From Agelas oroides (Eukaryota; Porifera; Demospongiae; Agelasida; Agelasidae): DNA of 64,000 bases. Positions 32,689 through 43,600 of this stretch are shown here, piece by piece (positions within the stretch are counted from its first letter, which is position 1; each line of letters starts with the position of its first letter). The position numbers and the translations under genes were made by a program. Location of the stretch: the NCBI GenBank assembly GCA_949130485.1, contig OX422198.1, forward strand, positions 1,119,262 to 1,183,261, in the 5' to 3' direction. The notes under the pieces were generated by a model. That model was not told where the DNA came from. It did no database searches and saw nothing but the letters and a program-made list of their open reading frames with translations.

Positions 32689-35357
32689 CTAAACTGCTGC
32701 CTTTGCAAGGTCCATGATCGTCTGTCTCTGAAGCACTGCCGCCTTAGCAACACGTTGGAATCTGCTTGAGGAGTACTTGGTCTTCACTGCTTGCTGTTTT
32801 GCTGAGTTCATGTTCACCACCAGCCAGGCCATCTTACGAAGACAAGGAAGCAGATCCTTCTCTGAGTAGGTGCTATAGTGCTGCAGGGTCGGCGTCTGTA
32901 TGGACAGAGTCAATTTACAATTATATTAACATGAGCATTTAGACCCAGATATATAGCATGTACTAATCAAATGCTCATCAACAGTTCAATGGCTACACAA
33001 GTTTACTTTGAACAAAGCTAATGTAATGTGTTTTAAAAAACAACACGACCAATGTTAAATTCTTGACTTACCCATTCTCCTGCACTGTAAGCCTTCATTG
33101 CTAGGTTTAACGCTGCAGCAGCAAGGTGTGAGGGGAGAAAACGAAGCATGGAGTATTCTGTCACACACAGTTCCATCAAAAATTTCCCCATTGTATGTAT
33201 TTCAGGTGTAGCCTGGAGGAAGTGAACAAGATAAAGATAGATGAGAGTGAAATATCAATAAACCATTGTAGTTTAACTCCAGTGTTGTAAGGATAATCAT
33301 GATATGATAACATGACAAAGTCTTGTACAAGTACATGTATTAGGAGAAGCCTTAGTGTTTTAAGATGCCGAGGCTTGTTGCTTCTCGCCTTTCCCATGAT
33401 CTAGTCTTTGATCACGGACAGTGGGAAAGCTAGGCTACTTTCCCTCTAGCACTCTTGTTATGGACGCTTTAGCACATGGAAATCTCACCTCTCCTGCACG
33501 TGAGTATCTTCGCAAGAAGTGTAGGCAGAGTGGACTGCCCAGACTGTAATCCATCACCCTCAGCATCTGTTTCTCCATGTTCCGAATATCTGCACTTGTG
33601 TAGGTGTTGTCAGTGATGAAGACAAAATCTTGCACTTCTGGAGCATACATTTCCTCATATTTACTGGCAATCAACATGGCCGTCACACCAACAAGCTGTA
33701 GCTTCTTCTTTGACACATCATGGGCCTGTGGACAACACATCAGCATAAATTATGAACGCATTTCTCATCCAGTTCTTACACAAAGTACGTCCCGCTTCTC
33801 TATGACCTTTAGTCTTACAACACGCAAATATACAACTTTTCTGGGTGAAAATGCTAGGGGCAAGTTAGCCTTGTACCCAGGCCACGTGGGGGACACTTTT
33901 CCCTCCTCCCATGTGGCCTGGGTACGAGGCTAGAGGCAAGTTTAAGTTACATGTGAAAACACCAGATTAAGCACATTGTATTGCATGGGACACGCCTAAA
34001 TGGTAGTACAATGTCATGTTTGCAAACCTGAAGGTATCTGTCAATGATGGAGATGGTGAGGTAGAGTGTCTCCTGCAGAAGATTGAACTTGAGGTGCACT
34101 TGGATCAACCAGTCAATTAGGATGGCCCTCATTTTGGAATTGATTTCTGATTGTCTCTGCATGTAGGTCGGTTCAACGTGGTACTTCCTCTAAAGAACAC
34201 AAGGAAACAATTGGAACATGTTACACACAGTCATCATCAATGTCAGACAATGCATATAGACTCTAGGACTGATTAGGCTAAAATGTGCAATGTTCAAACT
34301 CACCTCAAGCTCCCGCATGTACTCGTATATCTCTTTGACATACTCTGCACACAGCTGTGGGTTCTCAGCATCCGAGGTGTCAATGTCATCAATATGCAGC
34401 TGCTGTGCCAAGGCAGTGGTCACCTGCCCGACCTCCATTTCCTCAGGCTCAGTAAACTTTCGTCCATGGCGAGTCTTTGCCACTACATTCGCTGGTTCTT
34501 GTCCTGCCACTGGACCAAGTGCTGCAAGCACCAGTGGTTGCTGTTTTACAGCTTGTGATACCTGTGTGTTAGGGGGGCAGCAATATAATTATTGTCCTGA
34601 AAGTTGGTAGATGAGTATGGAAAGATACTGGGGGAAATTCAAATTTAAAAACATTTTTTGTAAGGGTGTGAGTATGTGGTAGTGGTGGTCGGGGAGATAA
34701 ATGTAATGGAGGGAACTCCTTCGCAGTGGTACCATAAAGTTCCTAATATAGGCACCCCTCAAAAATAATTCAAGCGCTGGAAGGTGCTTTGTAATGGAAC
34801 GGAAAAAATTGTGCAGTGATTAAAGGGCACTTTAATTGGAGTGGCACTCAGCACATGTATTAGAAAAGGACAGTGTACATGTGAAGTTGCAGATTGGAGT
34901 TGTCAAGGCAGGCTGTGGAAGCTGCTGTGTGTGGATATTCTCCTTGGGGTGGCTTACAAGAGAAACGTCTGAATACGTACAAAACCGTGTGCTGACACTG
35001 CTCACCTTTCCAGCTGCATTTCTTTCAACTAAGGTGTTTGCAATGCTTCCAAGAGCTGCTCTGGGCTTGGCCTCTGGCTTCTGAAAGAACAACTTTCCAC
35101 CAGGCAGACGGGTAATTTTAGATTCGTTTTCGTCTCTTGCCTGTGTGTTTGAAAGTAACACAAATTCAAATCATGTGGTTTCACACCAGACTCAAACGTG
35201 CCTGAACAATGGAAATAGTCTACATCAAATCAACAAGTAAGGCACCACCATCACAGTAGTACTGGCGCTTCTTTTGTGAAGAGGGAACAAACAGGCAGAC
35301 ACAAAGAGACATCACAAACTTGAAACGCCTTCAACTTACTTGAACTCTGAGGGCCAT
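32689..35357 (-). CDS. ccnb: Cyclin B, copy B, seven exons, 385 residues
   Basis: Minus-strand exons: 35357-35340, 35140-35006, 34561-34304, 34189-34028, 33725-33489, 33212-33072, 32895-32689. Splice sites are at the same positions as in copy A and the total is 1,158 nt. It has the same destruction box pattern (RAALGSIAN), MRAILIDWL docking patch and two cyclin folds. Differences from copy A: exon 1 reads MALRVQ, exon 2 lacks one Arg, exon 3 carries 8 extra residues (LVLAALGP) near the start, and the C-terminus ends AKAAV instead of AKAAAH. Introns 3 and 4 and the 5' flank are also clearly related, so the duplication was at DNA level and fairly recent. Both copies look functional. The role is CDK1 activation at mitosis. 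Confidence 0.92.
33865..33932. mobile_element. MITE related to the TAGCCTCGTTCCC family, in copy B intron 4
   Basis: TTAGCCTTGTACCCAGGCCA is mirrored by TGGCCTGGGTACGAGGCTA. Copy A lacks it in the same intron, so it is either a post-duplication insertion in copy B or was lost from copy A. Confidence 0.75.
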
Positions 35358-35499
35358 GCTTGTTACTCTCGTTGAATGAAGAGGCTTTCAAAATGAAGAA
35401 CTTGAATCTTGATGAAAACAGCAAGAAAAACAGCCGCTAAATGAGTCTAAAAGCACCGACTGTCTGAATATATATCGTTTATGACAGGTGTCGACTGGC

Positions 35500-35600
35500 A
35501 TGACAATCAGATGCACACCCGCATTTGAATTTCAAGATCAGCACTCTGATTGGCTACAATTTCACTGTGACGTAATTTGTATACTCGTTGGCATGGCATA
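35500..35600. promoter_or_regulatory. Candidate bidirectional promoter of cyclin B copy B
   Basis: The 300 bp between the cyclin B start (35357, minus) and the divergent ATG (35655, plus) contains an inverted CCAAT box (ATTGG, 35549-35553), a CRE-like TGACGTAA (35568-35575) and TTTGAA (35524-35529), a CHR-like word. CCAAT plus CHR is the known arrangement in vertebrate G2/M promoters, including cyclin B. The spacing here was not tested against that rule. Confidence 0.45.
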
Positions 35601-35654
35601 CGCATGGGATCGTATCCTTCGGCCGCCTGTCTCGACGTCCTCCTTCAGACAGTA

Positions 35655-35803
35655 TGGCTGGAAGATATATCCCAGAGGGTGCTGTTTATAACGATGCTAC
35701 GGGTGATCTGCCTCCCAGGAAGTCTGAGAAGACCAGAGTCAAGGAGACGTTTGAGAAAGTCGCCCAGCTGAAAACAAGGTTCTTATTAACGCCCATCAAA
35801 CTA
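35655..35803 (+). CDS. First exon fragment of an unidentified gene divergent from cyclin B
   Basis: From the ATG at 35655 the frame reads MAGRYIPEGAVYNDATGDLP, then a basic helix-like stretch (RKSEKTRVKETFEKVAQLKT) and RFLLTPIK. It is duplicated, in disabled form, upstream of cyclin B copy A. The two copies diverge just after CATCAAACTAG, which may mark the exon end or the duplication breakpoint. The frame continues to 35950 without clear coding character. No downstream exon was found, so this may be a gene beheaded by the duplication. The family is not recognised. Confidence 0.45.
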
Positions 35804-35950
35804 GAGTGGGGTAGGGACTGTGGGAACGGGATTTGTTGCAGCCATGGGATTACAAGCATATGGTGTGATTTAATACATAGTCACTTCTGCAGCTCAAAGA
35901 TTCAACCACTTTTGTTTGCTTTCACCTTAATTTCTGATTTTCAGCTATAG

Positions 35951-37559
35951 ACGCTTTTCTGGTTTCCATCGTAAAATGCCATATTGCCATACAATGCACA
36001 GCAACATGGTAACAGATCAGTACTGCCCTGTTACCATGGAAACTGTATACTTAGAAAGGGTCTCTGTGCAGCCCCATTGCATTGTTCAGCAGCAGATGAG
36101 AGAGAGGACATGATGTCACGTCATAGTGACAATTAGTGTGCTCTGATGCCATTTCAAGGGCAAGAATGGCTCTATGGACTAAGTCACACTGGGTACATAA
36201 GATTTCGATTAAATTGAAGCTATTGGGCGGGTCATTCAAAATTGGTCATTAGAACTCACGTTGCAGGCTAAAGTTGCAATTTGTTGTCTCAATGTTAGAT
36301 GAGTTACAAGAGTCCATTTCAAATGCCAGACATTTTCAACTTTAAAAAAAATGTTGTGCACCGATTGTACCCATTAGCTTGAATCCACACCTTTTGACCT
36401 TGGAATGTCAGTTAATTGTCACTATCATGACTACATCCTCCCTCCTCTGGTTCAGCACTGTGCACCAACTGTTACATACTTTTGAATGCAGCCTGCACCC
36501 TGGTGAACTAGCTTAACTGTCGCTTCTCTTTTTGAACTAGCTTAACTGTCGCTTCTCTTTTTGAGCGAGCTTAACTGTCGCTTCTCTTTTTGAGTGAGCT
36601 TAACTGTCGCTTCTCTTTTTGAGCGAGCTTAACTGTCGCTTCTCTTTTTGAGCGAGCTTAACTGTCGCTTCTCTTTTTGAGCGAGCTTAACTGTCTCTTC
36701 TCTTTTTGAGCGAGCTTAACTGTCGCTTCTCTTTTTACTGAAACACATCTCTCTGGTAAAATAGGCCAATGGTTGGTTGATGTGCCCTTGGTAAGGACAA
36801 CGTGTTATGTCACCCACTGCACAGGACGGATTTTGACATGTACAACTTTGCACATATGTGTGGCCACTGAATGCCTGATTTTTATTTCTGCTGATCTTGT
36901 GGTGGTGAACAAAGGCAAGAAAAGACATTTGGATTTGGGCTTGGTTACTGTTTGGTACCCTGGACAGTACTCCAGGCTGACTCAAGAATTGTGTTTAGAG
37001 GCTTGAGTTAGCAGAGTCTGCAAACTTGCAGAAGTGACGCTTGAATGCTGCTAATAACCTCCTACCTGCTACAATTTCTTCATTAATTGGAATTATCAAG
37101 CTTTCGTTGGCCTATTTTACCCAACTACGTTAGTCACTTATGGCACCACACCAGTGTTGTAGGTGGGGCAAAAAGTCGTGACTTAGTCTGTAGAACCATT
37201 ACGTGTTACATATTAGTGTAACACGTAATAAATTCTGCCGTAAGGCCAGACAAACTAGATTTATTGTTTCGTATCAGCTCCCGCTTGCTCTGAGACCTGC
37301 TGCCTCAACCAAGCAATGACCTGCCCACTTTTAATGGCCATAGCGGCGTAGATTTGCCGAGTGTATATAGCTTTGTTAGTAACGAATAATGAATAATAAC
37401 CTCCTGCACGTACGCAAATCAAGGAAATGGCTGATGCGAAACATTAAATCTAGTTTACCGTTTACCTGGTCTAATGCACACAAAACTGATGGACACTGTT
37501 TATCACATGCCACAAGCAAGGGAAGTAAAAATGTGTGTGTGTGTGCACGTGTGTGTATG

Positions 37560-37600
<41 letters not shown>

Positions 37601-37610
37601 ACGTGTGTGT
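35951..37610. other. Intergenic region before CCDC112
   Basis: About 1.6 kb with no convincing exon. It contains the 29-bp minisatellite, a small perfect hairpin at about 37198-37228 (TTACGTGTTACA, 6-base loop, TGTAACACGTAA) and the (GT)n run at 37528-37612. Confidence 0.5.
36506..36735. repeat. 29-bp minisatellite, eight copies
   Basis: The unit GAGCGAGCTTAACTGTCGCT (plus TCTCTTTTT) is repeated head to tail with few substitutions (GAACTAG and GAGTGAG variants, one TCTCT). There are no unique spacers, so it is a minisatellite and not a CRISPR array. Confidence 0.95.
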
Positions 37611-37612
37611 AT
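37528..37612. repeat. (GT)n microsatellite
   Basis: GT dinucleotides interrupted by GTGCACGT and GTATGCAT words. The run ends at the proposed CCDC112 start codon (37611), which makes that start less certain. Confidence 0.9.
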
Positions 37613-40600
37613 GAATGTGGGGTCAACGGATAGTGTAGTGGCTGTAAGTGCTGACACTGACCAATCACATTGCAAATTACGTGCGCGCGCCGCAACCGTA
37701 ATCAGCGATACGCGTACGCATGCGCAACGTGTGGGATGGAGTCCACGTGGTGCGAATCCGCTGGTTTTGAGAAAGCTCGAAAAGTGAGTGCTGGTAGCTT
37801 GCTAGTTTGCCCTTGCTACGTGGAAATGTCGCAGCTTGTAGTTAGCGACGTCGACTGAACATATTGGATTGACGTTAATAAATCCTCACCACGCTATGTG
37901 TGGCACAGAGATATCTTTTGCCTTCCTGCTTAAGTATGGACTACGTAAGTCGGGATACTCAAAAACCGTAGAGGCGGTAGGGTAGCAGTCAAAAGTATAG
38001 TCCATGACAGTGTACTCACTCAAGTTTGTGTTAGTGTATATATTGTATATGTATTTCTAACTTTCTGTAGGGAACTAGCCCTGGAACGAGAGAAGGTCAC
38101 TCAACTGTACAGCAAGAAACATGATTTTCGCGCCAACTTCTGCGGTTTGGAAGAAGTTGACCTCAAACTGTGTGCACAGAGGAAAAATGAAAGTAAGAGA
38201 AACCTAGTCTTGCAGGCCCAACCCACTTCCGCAAGAGAAGGGAAGGGTCTGGTGAACTGCATATACAAACCGTGTCCCGCCGCACTTTACAGTGTGCTAC
38301 AATCACACTGCAGTATTTTCACATGACACATTATGTCACTGTTTGAGTAGCAATAACAGTCTTGAAAATGGCGAAAGAGAGCTAGGACATATTTCCCGCC
38401 ACTGTAGAAGCTGTAAAAACACCTTCGACTATACTTGTCGGGGAGCGTGCTTACTCCGCAACAGGTAATTCAAGAGTTCATTATTTGAAATCTGGTTATG
38501 AATTGCATTCCGGTGGGACATGGCTTGTATATGCAGTTCACCAGACCCTTCCCTTCTCTTGCGAAAGTGGGTCGGGCCTGCGAGACTAAGAGAAACCAGT
38601 GATGTATCCAGTGACCCAGAGCCCCGGCCAGGTCGGACTTTGTCTCATATGGCCAGACCCAACCTGGAAGGAAGGGTAGGTCTGGTCACGCAAGACTAGG
38701 TCTGACTCACCTGGTGTCAGGTTCACTTCATCTTAACTAGATTGAATGACCCTATAACTTGGTACACTGCCATACAATTGTACATGTCCTGTGCAGTAGT
38801 ATGTCTGGTGGTTTGATTTGAATTTCTTGTCACGACGGTGTGTCCAGCGAACGTATAATTATTGTGCCAAGAATGCAATTATCAGACCTTTTCTCTATTT
38901 GCTGCTCGATTTGTTGTGTAGCTTTACCTTTAAGTAGTCAGCAACGTTCCCTAACCTTCGAAGCATCAGTTGCTAGTGAAAGGAGCGGCAAACTTCCTGA
39001 TTTCAGTCGTCAAACTTGAGCTAAAACAGCTGGCGACATCCTTCCCTCATGCAAACTTGCAAACCGCCAGAATTTGCTCGTAAGTAGGTTTGTTGTAGCC
39101 CAACAACAGAGCGCTGATGCACAGAGTTCTCTCTTTCGCACAAAAATTGAAAACCTCGGAATAAAATCGAGACAGCCATTTTGAAATTTGAACTTTGATG
39201 ACGTAGCGACTTTTAATTTTGCGTTCTTCGATTTCATTGCTCATCTCACATTCCAGATGAGAAAGGTGTTAGTGACAAGAAATTCAGATCAAACCACCAG
39301 ACGTTCTCCGCTGGGGGGGGCGTGGACGGCTGGGCACGAGACTAGTGCAGTATTAGTCTTGTCCATTTTTTTGTGTGTATGATAGCTCTGTCGGGGAAAA
39401 AAAAAAAGTTTCTAGGGGCTAATTTCATCATAGACTACCAGCTTGCAGGTTTGTGGGTGCCATGGCTTGCACTGATAACCTAACAGGTTTGCTACAATAA
39501 CTGACAATGTAAATGTCAACTGGCCCTAGTGAAGTATCCAGACTGTTTTTCAACAAGACTGCAGAGAGTGTGTAAAAAGATTTGTTTTTTGGGATGAGAC
39601 TAGCACAATGGGTGGCTTAGCACAATGGGTGGCTTAGCACAATGGGTGGCTTAGCACAATGGGAGGCTTAGCACAATGTCTGTTCATGTACATACAATCG
39701 TGTGCTAGTAATTATTGGTTAGCTGAACAAGCTTTCTCCATTGTTTTTCTAGGGCTTGATCTGAAGCACCAGATTGAGAAGATCAAGAACAGTGTTGCTG
39801 TCTTCAAGAGATTGTTGGCTGACATGAAACCAGGACCTGCTTGTGAGTGATACTGAGTGTTGATATGTGTGGTTGCATTTGAGAAGTGGTAGTTTATCAC
39901 CCCTACGATGCAGCACCTAGGGTGGATTGTTCTTAACTATTGCATCTACCAGTACGACTGGTACATTTCCTAGCAAACTTTGGCTGGATGCCTTATTATA
40001 GTGTATCATGGAGCCGTGTTTCTTTACAGTTGTTGAGAGGTTGAAGCTAGCGATGGAAGAGACTGAGAGCTCCGTGCTTGCCTTCAAGGAAAAACAACGA
40101 GAAATGTAAGACAGCACGCAGCTAACACTATCTGATACATGTGTATGTGTGTATGTAGCTTTCAATGTGGTAATAATTTCTTCAAGACTATTTACATGCT
40201 AGTTGTTCAGTCAAGTGACGGATGTGCTGCCAGTGGCTTGATTTGTGTTCATGTAGATAGTACATGGAAAATAGCTGACCATTGCTAAGTACGTGCTATT
40301 ACAATCCATTCTCTGCTAGCTATACATTATAGCTTCTAGCAATTCAAAACAGTGCTGATTTTCTCACTTGAAGCCTACAACCGAAGTTAACTCCTACCTA
40401 GATTAATATCAGGAGCCATTTGATGTTTGAAGGGAATGCTTCATGTTTGGTAGCCCTGCACTACAGTGGAGCCCCTCAAATGTGGACATCATAAGGACTA
40501 CTACTACTGCATGTCTGGATTATGGAGACATTTGTATTTCAGAGGCTTCTGGTATACTCCTGGTGGGCGTGGCAATGTGTATTTGTGCTGCATGTTGAGC

Positions 40601-43600
40601 ACTATGAATCCACCTTCCAGAGCTCTCCGTTGCTGTATGTTGGTGAGAAGGGCTAACCAGAGGCTTAGTGTAGCAAGAGCGCATAAGAACGGGCAGCTAG
40701 AGGAAGAACGTGTAACTACGTAAAATTCCAAACTGGTCGGAATTATTGAAGCGTACTAAAAATAGTGCGCAGCTGCGCGTAGACATGTTGCTAAGCACGT
40801 GCCGAGTGTTCTATTTGTAGTATGGTTTAATAATTTTGCCCGGACTATGGGCTTCTATTGGAGTTACACGCTCTTCCTCAGCTGCCCGTTCTTATGCGCT
40901 CTTGGTGTAGCTTTGCACTTAGAAGATTTATGAATATTCTAGCTTAGAAGTTGTTGTAAGCACTAGGTGGGTGGTATGATCTGTCTGAAATGGTCCACAT
41001 TAATGTGTACTAAAATACTTGTTTTGCTGTTCCAATCCTTGGACTGTTGCCTAGCATGAAAGTATACTTTCTATATAGATCCTAGTTGTGACGTAACTTG
41101 CCTCCCTACCATCCTGTGTAGCTATGAGGCTCTGCTACAAGAGGAGAGGCTAGCGACTCAGGAGGTGGCTGCCTTTGAGAGAAAACTAGAGACATGGTCG
41201 TCCACACAGCAGTCCACAGCCCCTGGACTCAGGGAACATGCACCGAGACCACCAATGCAGACTTCTGCCTCCACCATGCCCTCTGCTGTCTTGTCTTTTG
41301 AGGTTTGTGGTCATCACCCAAGGTAGACTAATGTTTGTTGTGTACCCTTTGCTGGCACCATGCATGAATGATGGTGAATCCTACCATTTTGACGCAATAT
41401 CTGCCAGTTCTCTGGTACAGTAGTGGTCAAAATTAGGTTCCCATTTTGTTTCCGTTCAACGATCGTGGAACGGTATGCAACGCCGTTCCGTTTGTGTGCC
41501 GCTTGCGTATTGAATAATTCAGCGTTCTTTTCCATTCCGTTTCGTTTCCGTTTACTTACATGTGTGTATCCACGTGTGAATATTTTTGTTAGTTCTTCAT
41601 GCAGCCATGTACAAATGTACTTATCAGAAGCAGAGAATTCTATACTTCTACTACCATGGATGGAAAGTGCCAACCATCGCCAAACTTTTGAAGCAGGAAG
41701 GTCTCTCGGGAAGTAGGAGAGGCATTGACAAGTTTCTCAAGCGATTTCGGGAAACTGGACCGATTGCCCGACAACCTGGCCTCAGCTTCGCTTCGACTTC
41801 GCTCTTTGCTTCGGCTTCGTTCTTTGCTTCGGCTTTGTCTTTCGCTTTCTCGGCTGATTTATATGACCTGCACTTCACGGTTTGCTTCTTTTATATGGCA
41901 TGTTAAATTTCTCACCTCCTTACAAGAACGTTCCGTTTATTTGCACTATTCCACTTCCGTTTTATGTAATCGTATTTGTGCATTATATTCAACGTAGTAC
42001 GATTGTTGTACGGAAATGAAATGGGAACCTAATTTTGACCGCTGCTGTACATAAAGATTGTCTCATTATTTGGTCCTTTGTGAGTTTGATGGGGACTTCT
42101 CTTTGTGATGCCTGTGCTAGTCCACTTTGAGTTGGAGAACAAACCTGCGTTGACACCTTGTCTATGTCAGTCATTACTGGTTTTTCTTGACTCGCGTCTG
42201 TTTAGATACTGTAATGTACACATGAAACTGCGTACTGCATATCGTACTATGAACCATGTGCTGTGTAATGGTTGTGTCAAGTACAGTGTGTACTTGTCGT
42301 ATACTACAGCTTTGATAGGTAACTGCATGCAAAATGCCAACGTAGCAACATTCACCAACAGAATGATTGGCATCGTGTTTCACCACGTTTTCTCCCTTGT
42401 CCTTGTAGCTAGCTTCCGCTGTGGTTTTTGGCTCATTTCAGTGTAAATAAAAAAATTCACCTCCCTCATTACAATCAAACTGGAATTGCAATGTCTTTAG
42501 CTGACGATGTTTGACACTTCCACGTAAGCACAGGTTCTTTCCATTAGCAAGGAATACTGCATTAAGCAAACCTTTACGTGAGGTGATATCGAGGACACCA
42601 ACCTGCTACGTTTTTTCTTCCTTAATCTCTGTGTGCCAAACCTGAACACCTACAGTACAGGTCACAGGTAAGGTAACAAATTCGCGCATGTAGCGAGGGA
42701 GTTACCCGTGTGTGACGAGTAATCAACACGCGTGTGATTTGGCGGGTACTCGCAGTAGGGCGAGTGCGAGGGCGGAGACTCGCACAGGTGGAGCGAGTAC
42801 TCGCGTGTGCGCGCCTACGAACTCGCAAGTCACACGCTCGCGTGTGTTACCTTACCTGTGACCTGTACTGTACTCCAACGGTACAAAGTTCCCGACCTAC
42901 TCTGTCGTGGGTTGCATTCCATCCACTGTACCTTGGATCAGACTCATCAAGGATGTATACTGATAGTCCAAACAATCTGACTTGAGAATAGTACATTGTG
43001 TATCTGTCATGAATCTCTTCAAACCAGCTAAAAGCAGATTGATAGACTTGGATGGAAACCTTTCTCCATCATTTTATCGACAGTTAGCAGTGACGAACTG
43101 CCATCTACAAGCCTACATGCAATTGGGAATGAGACTCATGCTAGCATATGTACATGTATTATTTCACTGAATAATATTATGACGAAATGTGTGGGTTTAC
43201 TTCATGACTGTTTCTACATGCCACTAGTAGCCAGATGGACCACCGTCTTCTTCGATCACTTGTGGTATCACCTTCTTGAGATGGCTTTGCATGAACAGCT
43301 GGGGTAAGGGTTTCCAAAATTCTAATTGTTTCCCACTTGATCCGCTCCATATACGTATTCTCTTCAATCCCCAGTGCATACCCAACCTCTTCCCATTGGC
43401 TGGAATATCAGCTGCAATTTTCTCCATGAGGTCGTATAGTTTTGTCTTGGGCTTGATGTGTGTACGAAGATACTCCTTCAAGGATTCCCAAATAAGCTCG
43501 TTTAGATTCAGATCCGGGCTGGATGTAGGAATGTGCCACAAGTTGATGCCTTTTCGTTAAGTATGCCTGGGCCCACCGACTCATGTGCTTTGGATCATTA

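Noticed and set aside
36506..36735. Regular 29-bp repeats resembling a CRISPR array
   Set aside because: The repeats are head to tail with no unique spacers, and the window is eukaryotic.
41423..41716. 97-residue open frame
   Set aside because: It lies in the terminal region and out of the transposase frame of the Tc1/mariner element at 41418-42047.
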